Positions 1 through 4,368 of a stretch of 5,075 nucleotides of DNA are shown in pieces; the first letter of the stretch is position 1; each line of letters begins with the position of its first letter. The position numbers were made by a program, and so were the translations under genes. The notes under the pieces were generated by a model. It was not told where the DNA came from and did not search any database. It saw only the letters and a program-made list of their open reading frames with translations. Source of the stretch: JAWXVE01 sp044425575 (lineage in GTDB: Bacteria > Bacillota > Clostridia > Lachnospirales > Lachnospiraceae); contig JAWXVE010000098.1 of assembly GCA_044425575.1 (NCBI GenBank), positions 1 through 5,075 of the forward strand. Reading direction: 5' to 3'.

Positions 1-11
1 TGATTTAGAAC

Positions 12-36
12 GGTAGACTCTAGAGCGATGACTACC
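12..36 (-). promoter_or_regulatory. Possible hairpin in a leftward leader transcript
   Basis: GGTAG (12-16) is complementary to CTACC (32-36), and the 8-bp palindrome CTCTAGAG (18-25) lies between them. It sits about 25-50 nt downstream of the predicted start of the leftward promoter at 70-98. From that start to the window edge no ATG, GTG or TTG occurs on the minus strand, so this is at least 60 nt of untranslated leader. It could be part of a riboswitch or other leader cut by the edge. I could not match it to a known class. Confidence 0.25.
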
Positions 37-69
37 TCTTGAATATCTTTGAATTATTGCTTTGTGTTT

Positions 70-98
70 ACTATACACTTGTTGGTGCTAACTGTCAA
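70..98 (-). promoter_or_regulatory. Leftward sigma-A type promoter
   Basis: On the minus strand there is a perfect -35 box TTGACA (98-93), a 17-bp spacer, and a -10 box TATAGT (75-70), five of six matches to TATAAT. The predicted start is near base 62, with transcription running off the left edge towards an unseen gene. The spacer contains AGTTAGCACC, a 10-mer that recurs on the same strand in the dyad upstream of the CobW-family gene. Confidence 0.55.
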
Positions 99-179
99 CG
101 TAATTTTCTTGAGTTTCCGTCGAATTACCCACTAGTGAAAGACTTTAATTATGTACTTTAATCAATTTCATCTAGAATA

Positions 180-208
180 TTGTAAGATTTATCTAAAATT
201 GTTATAAT
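180..208 (+). promoter_or_regulatory. Rightward promoter candidate ahead of the IS fossil
   Basis: TTGTAA (180-185), four of six to consensus, is followed after 17 bp by a perfect TATAAT (203-208). It would start a transcript near 215, reading towards the IS remnant. It lies outside the left inverted repeat, so it may have belonged to an older flanking gene rather than to the IS. Confidence 0.4.
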
Positions 209-282
209 GAAAAATATAAAGAAGAATTGATCATAATAAAGTGGGGTATATTCTATTGAAGGGGATTCTGTGGTACCAGGGG

Positions 283-297
283 AGACTGTCCGAAAAC
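283..297 (+). repeat. Left terminal inverted repeat of the IS fossil
   Basis: AGACTGTCCGAAAAC pairs as an inverted repeat with the sequence at 1312-1326, whose reverse complement is AGACCGCCCGAAAAC; 13 of 15 bases match. The spacing and the transposase between them support a terminal repeat. I assign it by position, not by matching a catalogued IS end. Confidence 0.5.
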
Positions 298-389
298 TAG
301 CATAAGACAGTAAGAAAATTAGATAGTTGAATCATCTTTACGAGAGATATTTAATATAGAAATATGCCATATGTGCCTACTTTTAATAG

Positions 390-1020
390 AAATCAGATTA
401 TGATATACAAGAAGTTTCAAAAGAAGGAAGACCAGCATATGATCCTAAAAGTTTGTACAAGTTGTATTTATATGGTAGTCGTAATAGAATTCATTCCTCT
501 CGAAAGTTAGCAAAAACTTGTAAAGAAAATTTAGAAGCAAAATGGATGATGGGTGGGGTGGAGCCGGATTTTCGTACCATATCAGATTTTAGAAAAGATA
601 ACCTTGATAGTATGAAGAAGTTTTCTATGAATTTAATCGACGGATATCGGGAGCAGTAGATTCTAATACACATCTCATTCGAGATTTTGCAATGACGAAT
701 CAAGTAACAGACCCTGGAATGTTGCATACTACTATGACAGGGATTCAAGAACAAACCCAGAGGGAATACAAGAAGTAGTGGCGGATAAAGGTTACCATAG
801 TAGTGAAGATATGATAGCATGTTTAGAAAACGGAATCATTCCGCATGTTATAACGGATGATGGGAAAGATGGTTATGAACTAGAGTTATCATATGAAGTG
901 GTAGAGAAAGTTGACACGACAAGTAGTAATCCAGAAGAGAAAAAGAAGCCAAAAGTAAGGAATAAAAAAATCAAAGTAGTGCAACTTTTCTTGAGACCAA
1001 ATAGAGAGAAAATGGCACAG
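390..1020 (+). pseudogene. IS1182-type transposase, frameshifted and internally deleted
   Basis: Recognisable pieces of an IS1182-type (DDE, DUF772-type N-terminus) transposase lie in three frames. The first (390-619) gives KSDYDIQEVSKEGRPAYDP, then LYLYGSRNRIHSSRKLA, then GGVEPDFRTISDFRKDN, and is preceded by stops at 384 and 387, so roughly the first 40 codons are lost. A one-base loss near 618-620 shifts to a second frame (620-775) with FYEFNRRISGAV joined directly to DSNTHLIRDFAMTNQVTD. The roughly 150 residues normally between these blocks, including the first catalytic Asp region, are missing. A second shift near 750-760 leads to VADKGYHSSEDM and ENGIIPHVI. Another in-frame deletion follows residue NPEE, before the late block RPNREKMAQ. 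The C-terminus is replaced by HsdM-like sequence. The gene is dead; its family assignment is confident. Confidence 0.85.
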
Positions 1021-1098
1021 ATGAACTTAGCAATTCATGGCATCGAAACTGATTTAGGTAAAAATCACGCTGATACGTTCTTTCATGATTTACACCCA
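1021..1098 (+). pseudogene. Fragment of type I restriction-modification methylase HsdM
   Basis: This segment continues the transposase frame without a stop but reads MNLAIHGIETDLG, then ADTFFHDLHP. That resembles the N6-adenine methylase domain of many HsdM subunits, where a stretch of the type KMNLAIRGI...ADTF..D.HPDLKAD precedes the catalytic NPPF motif. Here the sequence leaves the family right after HP, so the NPPF motif and everything beyond are gone. The in-frame tail to the stop at 1147-1149 (ELIELARKDLVEEED) is not recognised. Intact HsdM is about 500 residues, so only about 26 codons survive. The match is from memory of the family and short, but it is long enough to be unlikely by chance. 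It cannot be functional. Confidence 0.6.
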
Positions 1099-1151
1099 CA
1101 AGAACTAATAGAACTTGCTAGGAAGGACTTAGTAGAGGAAGAAGATTAGTT

Positions 1152-1294
1152 AGATACTCTTACCAGTGGCGAGAGAAATCAAGTAAAGTCACCATCGATA
1201 ATATTAGGCGAATTCTTTCGAGTTTTTTTCATGGCTTGAAGATGAGTATTATATCGTAAAAAGCCCAGTTCGAAGGATACATAAAAGACAATGA
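1152..1294 (+). pseudogene. Tyrosine recombinase (XerC/D-like integrase) fragment
   Basis: Bases 1152-1228 read YQWREKSSKVTIDNIRRILSSFF, given here as one block of an N-terminal SAM-like core-binding domain. After a frame change in the T run at 1223-1229, bases 1229-1285 read SWLEDEYYIVKSPVRRIHK, the next conserved block of the same domain, and a TGA follows at 1292. The two blocks join into one continuous family-like sequence, so a single indel in the homopolymer explains the break. The catalytic domain (R...HxxR...Y) is absent. Recombinases of this kind often sit beside type I R-M genes and invert hsdS segments, which fits the HsdM scrap just upstream on the same strand. About 45 of roughly 300 or more codons remain. 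Confidence 0.7.
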
Positions 1295-1311
1295 GATTAT
1301 ATCATTGTGAG

Positions 1312-1326
1312 GTTTTCGGGCGGTCT
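1312..1326 (-). repeat. Right terminal inverted repeat of the IS fossil
   Basis: GTTTTCGGGCGGTCT is the inverted partner of 283-297 (13 of 15). It lies about 20 bases after the recombinase fragment ends, not after a transposase C-terminus. Just inside it, ACAATGA (1288-1294) and TCATTGT (1302-1308) form a perfect 7-bp hairpin with a 7-base loop. That hairpin has no T tract and is probably not a terminator. Confidence 0.5.
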
Positions 1327-1374
1327 GAGGGGGGATACAGTGGGGAAATATCTATAAAAATCTTAAGAAATATA

Positions 1375-1403
1375 TTGAATAATAATGCGAAAAACATTAT
1401 ACT
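1375..1403 (+). promoter_or_regulatory. Promoter candidate downstream of the IS fossil
   Basis: TTGAAT (1375-1380), four of six, lies 17 bp before TATACT (1398-1403), five of six. The predicted start is near 1410. It could serve the small ORF at 1413, which would then be almost leaderless, or supply aspS with a leader of about 280 nt. No T-box motif (GGGTGG-type) or terminator hairpin is visible in that leader. Confidence 0.45.
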
Positions 1404-1412
1404 TGTGTAGAA

Positions 1413-1583
1413 ATGAGAGAAAATGAAATATTATTCACAGGAACAGCTAAATCATTTTTGGGGGAATCAAAGGTGAAGCTCTACATGATAGCTAGAGGAT
1501 ATTCTTTTGATGTTATAACAGATATGGAACCACTATTGAGATTATTGATAATACCGAAAGAACAGAAGAATAAGAATTGGTAG
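1413..1583 (+). CDS. Doubtful 56-aa hypothetical protein
   Basis: An ATG at 1413 opens 56 codons, starting MRENEILFTGTAK and containing KVKLYMIARGYSFDVITDMEP before a Lys/Asn-rich end at the TAG 1581-1583. I do not recognise it. No good Shine-Dalgarno site precedes the ATG (GTAG is the best), and the predicted start of the 1375-1403 promoter falls only a few bases upstream, so it would be near-leaderless. Composition is plausible for a soluble protein and no signal or membrane segment is evident. It may equally be a scrap of a larger gene broken when the IS region decayed. It lies in the 362-base stretch between the IS fossil and aspS, which otherwise holds only promoters. Confidence 0.25.
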   Translation: MRENEILFTGTAKSFLGESKVKLYMIARGYSFDVITDMEPLLRLLIIPKEQKNKNW

Positions 1584-1615
1584 AGTAGTTTAGTTGCACA
1601 ATACAGGGAAATAGA

Positions 1616-1644
1616 TTGCATTCTATGATGTGTAATGGTAGAAT
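1616..1644 (+). promoter_or_regulatory. Proximal promoter candidate for aspS
   Basis: TTGCAT (1616-1621) is three of six to the -35 consensus; after 17 bp comes TAGAAT (1639-1644), five of six to the -10 consensus. Transcription would begin near 1651 and give aspS a leader of about 40 nt, too short for a T-box. The upstream promoter at 1375-1403 is the alternative. Confidence 0.35.
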
Positions 1645-1688
1645 AGCAAAGGTAAATTTATAAGAGAAGAGAACAATGAGGTAAACAA

Positions 1689-3452
1689 ATGATTCAATCA
1701 AGAACACATACTTGTAACGAACTTCGCATAGCAGACTGTGGACAAACCGTAACCATTGTTGGTTGGTACGATAATATTAGAAAGATTAGCAAGAATCTAG
1801 GATTCCTAGTTATGCGAGATTTCTATGGCACGACCCAAGTAATCATAGAGACAGAAGAGATGATGGATATAGTGGACAGCGTGAATAAGGAAACTACTTT
1901 TCAGATAGAAGGCGTAGTGAGAGAGCGTTCGAGCAAGAATATGGCAATGGAAACAGGAGAAATTGAAGTGGTTCCTTCTTCGATTACTATTTTAGGAAAG
2001 TGTATCCACAATGCCCTACCATTTGAGATTCGACAATCTAAAGAGGCAGATGAGAATTTCCGTTTGAAATATCGTTACTTAGATCTAAGAAATCCAGTGG
2101 TAAAAGATAAGATTATCCTACGCAGCCAGATTGTATCAGACCTTAGAAAACGTATGACAGATATGAACTTCATGGAGATTACTACACCGATTCTTACGTG
2201 TTCTTCCCCAGAAGGTGCAAGAGATTATTTAGTTCCTGCTAGAAATCATCCAGGTAAATTCTACGCACTGCCACAAGCACCACAACAATTTAAGCAGATT
2301 TTAATGGCATCGGGATTCGATCGCTATTTTCAAATTGCACCTTGCTTCCGTGACGAGGATGCAAGAGCAGACCGTTCACCAGGAGAGTTCTATCAATTAG
2401 ATATGGAGATGGCATTTGCAAGTCAAGAAGATGTATTTGCAGTAATAGAAGAATTACTACCTCCAGTATTTGAACAATTTGGTACTTACCAAACAGCTTC
2501 CAAAGCACCATTTACAAGAATTCCTTATTTAGAATCTTTAGAAAAGTATGGTTCTGATAAGCCAGATCTTAGAATTGACCTTGTAGTAAGTAATGTAACG
2601 GAATTACTAGGTGATTGTGGATTTGAACCGTTCCAAGGCAATACCATTAAGGCAGTGGTAACGGATGGATATACCGCTACTAGAAAAGAAATTGATAAGT
2701 TGTGTGCAGATGTAGAAATCGAAACAGCCAATAAGGTGTATTGGTTCCGTGTAGATGAAAATGGAGAATTTGTGGGAGGCATCTCGAAATTCTTACAAGA
2801 GAGTAAATCCCAAATTATAGATACTTTACAACTAAAATCAGGAGATTTCGTTGGAGTCACAGCAGGTAGTAAGCTTGCAGCACAGAAAACTTCTGGTGTA
2901 TTAAGAAGAATGCTGGGCATGCAATCAGAGGGACATTTTCAGAAAGATTGCTATGAATTCTGTTGGATCGTTGACTTTCCAATGTATGAAATGGGAGAAG
3001 AGTCAGGTGAATTAGAATTCTGTCACAACCCATTTTCTATGCCACAAGGTGGAGCTGAGGCACTTAACACCATGGAGCCATTAGATATTCTTGCCTATCA
3101 ATACGACTTAGTATGCAATGGCGTAGAGTTATCTTCTGGAGCAGTTCGGAATCATAATCCAGAAGTGATGGTCAAGGCATTTAACTTAGTGGGACTTGGG
3201 GAAGAAGATGTGAAGGATAAGTTCCCTGCTATGTATAACGCATTTACCTATGGAGCACCTCCACATGCGGGAATTGCACCAGGAGTGGACCGAATGGTGA
3301 TGTTGTTAGCAGGAGAAGAGAGTATTCGTGAGATTATTCCATTCCCAATGAATAAGCAAGCACAAGATATTATGATGGGAGCACCTGCAACAGTAGAAGA
3401 GAAGCAATTACAAGACGTTCATATTTCTATGGAGTTACCAGCGGAAGAATAA
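1689..3452 (+). CDS. aspS: Aspartyl-tRNA synthetase
   Basis: This cytoplasmic class II synthetase charges tRNA-Asp with aspartate using ATP. At 587 residues it has the usual bacterial length (E. coli about 590). The order is an OB-fold anticodon-binding domain (about 1-105), motif 1 (ITTPILTCSSPEGARDYLVP, 164-183), the APQQFKQ segment (197-203), motif 2 (FRDEDARADR, 220-229), a GAD-type insert (about 290-420), and motif 3 ending GIAPGVDR (528-535) with the ATP-binding Arg535. The start is fixed by an in-frame TGA at 1677-1679 and by TGAGGT at 1677-1682, six bases before the ATG. It departs from the E. coli type: the OB-fold has YDNIRKISKNLGF in place of HRRRDHGG, motif 2 continues SPGEFYQLD with one extra residue, and SSGAVRNH replaces the usual GGSxRIH. 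I recall this variant from other Lachnospiraceae. Whether it also charges tRNA-Asn cannot be decided here. Confidence 0.97.
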   Translation: MIQSRTHTCNELRIADCGQTVTIVGWYDNIRKISKNLGFLVMRDFYGTTQVIIETEEMMDIVDSVNKETTFQIEGVVRERSSKNMAMETGEIEVVPSSITILGKCIHNALPFEIRQSKEADENFRLKYRYLDLRNPVVKDKIILRSQIVSDLRKRMTDMNFMEITTPILTCSSPEGARDYLVPARNHPGKFYALPQAPQQFKQILMASGFDRYFQIAPCFRDEDARADRSPGEFYQLDMEMAFASQEDVFAVIEELLPPVFEQFGTYQTASKAPFTRIPYLESLEKYGSDKPDLRIDLVVSNVTELLGDCGFEPFQGNTIKAVVTDGYTATRKEIDKLCADVEIETANKVYWFRVDENGEFVGGISKFLQESKSQIIDTLQLKSGDFVGVTAGSKLAAQKTSGVLRRMLGMQSEGHFQKDCYEFCWIVDFPMYEMGEESGELEFCHNPFSMPQGGAEALNTMEPLDILAYQYDLVCNGVELSSGAVRNHNPEVMVKAFNLVGLGEEDVKDKFPAMYNAFTYGAPPHAGIAPGVDRMVMLLAGEESIREIIPFPMNKQAQDIMMGAPATVEEKQLQDVHISMELPAEE

Positions 3453-3463
3453 GATTACAATTC

Positions 3464-3513
3464 TTGGTAATACTAATACCAACAAGGGCTTACGAGCAGA
3501 AAGGTGGTATTAG
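3464..3513 (+). promoter_or_regulatory. Alternative hairpins over the ribosome-binding site of the 146-aa gene
   Basis: CTAATACCA (3473-3481) is a perfect 9-bp inverted match to TGGTATTAG (3505-3513). Their pairing would bury the 3' half of the Shine-Dalgarno AAGGTGG (3501-3507) and everything up to the start codon. The same left arm can instead pair upstream, TTGGTA (3464-3469) with TACCAA (3477-3482). The two helices exclude each other, as in a translational switch. A regulatory role is inference; the complementarity is seen directly. Confidence 0.4.
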
Positions 3514-3954
3514 ATGATTCAAGATGATACAATTAAATTACTTAGAGAGTGCGATGCAGGGATTAAAATGGGAGTTACTTCCATTGATGAGGTGTTAGAT
3601 AAGATTCACGACAAGAATATGGCGGGAGAACTTAAGAAGGCCATGGACGATCATGAGCAATTAGGGGAAAAGGCAACAGCCCTACTCCATGAATACCATG
3701 ACCAAGGGAAAGAACCAAGCGCCGTATCGAAATCCATGTCTTGGATGAAGAGCAATATGATGATGGCAATGGATCATGCAGGCCATGAGCAAACTGCAGC
3801 AGACCTTATTACAGATGGTTGTAATATGGGCATCAAATCCCTCAGTCGTTACCTTAACCAATACCAGGCGGCGGACAAACAGTCTAAGGACATTGCTAAG
3901 AAATTAATTACAATTGAAGAAGATTTAACCGTTCATATGAGACCCTATCTATAG
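3514..3954 (+). CDS. Conserved-looking helical protein of unknown function (146 aa)
   Basis: I do not recognise a named function. The protein is strongly helical, without signal peptide or membrane segment, and should be cytoplasmic. It looks like a four-helix bundle of the ferritin-like/DUF2383 sort: helices at about 3-20, 23-62, 70-112 and 115-142. Acidic and His residues recur (D45-H47-E48, D87-H88, H91-E92, E135-E136), and Met is dense at 75-86 (MSWMKSNMMMAM). These could be metal ligands, but no clear ExxH pair set defines a ferritin site. The start is certain: TAG at 3511-3513 directly precedes the ATG in frame, and AAGGTGG lies six bases upstream. It follows aspS by 61 bases with no terminator between, so it may be co-transcribed, and it ends at the terminator 3971-4006. 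Confidence 0.85.
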   Translation: MIQDDTIKLLRECDAGIKMGVTSIDEVLDKIHDKNMAGELKKAMDDHEQLGEKATALLHEYHDQGKEPSAVSKSMSWMKSNMMMAMDHAGHEQTAADLITDGCNMGIKSLSRYLNQYQAADKQSKDIAKKLITIEEDLTVHMRPYL

Positions 3955-3970
3955 GTTTTCACGGTAATGG

Positions 3971-4006
3971 AATTGCAGTAGGGTTTACGCTCTACTGCAA
4001 TTTTAT
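3971..4006 (+). terminator. Rho-independent terminator
   Basis: AATTGCAGTAG (3971-3981) and CTACTGCAATT (3992-4002) form a perfect 11-bp stem around a 10-base loop, followed by T-rich sequence (TTTTAT from 4001). It starts 17 bases after the stop of the 146-aa gene and probably ends the aspS transcript. AAAATTGCAGTAG-like pairing on the other strand is weaker because the upstream flank lacks a long A run. Confidence 0.85.
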
Positions 4007-4110
4007 AGTTCAATTTATTGATGTAAATCAGTGAATTGGTACTTTTTCTGCGCGGCTTTGCATATAGTAATAGATGGAAAGTTACTTTTGAGGCAGAAAA
4101 GGAGACAGAC

Positions 4111-4287
4111 ATGAAGAGAGAAATACATACCTTACTACTTTTGATAAGCTTAATAACTGTTATGGTAATAACACCGTTCCTAGTTGGAACAACGAATCAA
4201 CCACAATTGCACTCAGTGGAGGAAATCTTTGGCTTCATACAAAGTGTTGCATCAAGTGTAGCGGAACTTTTGTGGGCAATAAAGTAA
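4111..4287 (+). CDS. Small membrane-anchored hypothetical protein (58 aa)
   Basis: An ATG at 4111 preceded by AAGGAG (4099-4104) with a six-base gap gives a convincing start. Earlier in-frame TTG at 4036 has no such site. The protein begins MKREIHTLLLLISLITVMVI, a charged N-terminus and one hydrophobic stretch (about residues 7-26), fitting a signal anchor or uncleaved membrane helix. A short polar linker (GTTNQPQLHS) leads to a second amphipathic helix, VEEIFGFIQSVASSVAELLW (36-55), which may lie on or cross the membrane. No family is recognised. It stands alone between the upstream terminator and the promoter of the next gene, whose -35 box begins two bases after its stop. No strong promoter of its own was found in 4007-4110. 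Confidence 0.65.
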   Translation: MKREIHTLLLLISLITVMVITPFLVGTTNQPQLHSVEEIFGFIQSVASSVAELLWAIK

Positions 4288-4288
4288 A

Positions 4289-4317
4289 TTGACAGTTGAT
4301 ACAAAGAGTGCTATTAT
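4289..4317 (+). promoter_or_regulatory. Strong promoter of the CobW-family gene
   Basis: A perfect TTGACA (4289-4294) is followed after 17 bp by TATTAT (4312-4317), five of six to consensus. It begins two bases after the stop of the 58-aa gene. The predicted transcription start is about 4324, inside the dyad at 4322-4345, leaving a leader of about 45 nt before the ATG. Confidence 0.75.
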
Positions 4318-4321
4318 CTAG

Positions 4322-4345
4322 TGTAGTTAGAAGGTGCTAACTACA
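4322..4345 (+). promoter_or_regulatory. Dyad at the transcription start, likely operator
   Basis: TGTAGTTAG (4322-4330) and CTAACTACA (4337-4345) are a perfect 9-bp inverted repeat around AAGGTG. It covers the predicted start of transcription, a usual place for a repressor site. GTTAG/CTAAC half-sites recall DtxR-family iron or manganese boxes, but those have a much shorter centre. It does not look like the Fur/Zur AT-rich box. An RNA hairpin at the 5' end of the message is the alternative. Confidence 0.5.
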
Positions 4346-4368
4346 TAAGAAAGGCATAAGGTAATCAC

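Larger units (their letters stand above)
1..282. other. Gene-free left flank
   Basis: No convincing coding region lies here on either strand. The stretch holds two divergently facing promoter candidates, at 70-98 (leftward) and 180-208 (rightward), and a small hairpin at 12-36. It is AT-rich and looks like an intergenic region into which, or beside which, the IS fossil at 283-1326 landed. A GGTACC palindrome lies at 272-277, close to the left terminal repeat. Confidence 0.5.
283..1326 (+). mobile_element. Degenerate IS1182-type element carrying foreign gene scraps
   Basis: The region is bounded by an imperfect inverted repeat (13 of 15 matches). Inside it, in order, are a broken IS1182-type transposase, a short HsdM-like segment, and a tyrosine recombinase segment. 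A complete IS1182-type element is usually about 1.6-2 kb with a transposase of roughly 450-550 residues; here only about 210 recognisable transposase codons remain. The element cannot be active by itself. The gene order suggests either capture of foreign DNA into an IS, or collapse of two IS copies that once flanked a type I R-M locus. No clear target duplication was found outside the repeats. Confidence 0.6.

Noticed and set aside
1..62. Lysine or purine riboswitch in the leftward leader
   Set aside because: Fragments such as AGAGGT and TCTACC are suggestive, but conserved core elements do not line up and the leader is cut by the window edge.
491..820. Minus-strand 109-codon ORF
   Set aside because: It is antisense to the recognisable transposase blocks and has no family-like sequence; an antisense shadow.
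1288..1308. Hairpin ACAATGA/TCATTGT as a terminator
   Set aside because: The stem is AT-rich, only 7 bp, and is not followed by a T tract.
1404..1688. T-box leader for aspS
   Set aside because: No T-box GGGTGG-type motif, antiterminator or terminator hairpin could be found.
1513..1707. Minus-strand 64-codon hydrophobic ORF
   Set aside because: It overlaps the aspS start and promoter region, is AT-driven in composition and has no Shine-Dalgarno support.
2290..2920. Two minus-strand ORFs inside aspS
   Set aside because: They lie opposite conserved AspRS motifs and resemble no family; shadows of aspS.
4036..4110. TTG start extending the small membrane protein by 25 codons
   Set aside because: No ribosome-binding site precedes it, whereas ATG 4111 has AAGGAG at ideal spacing and gives a normal N-terminus.
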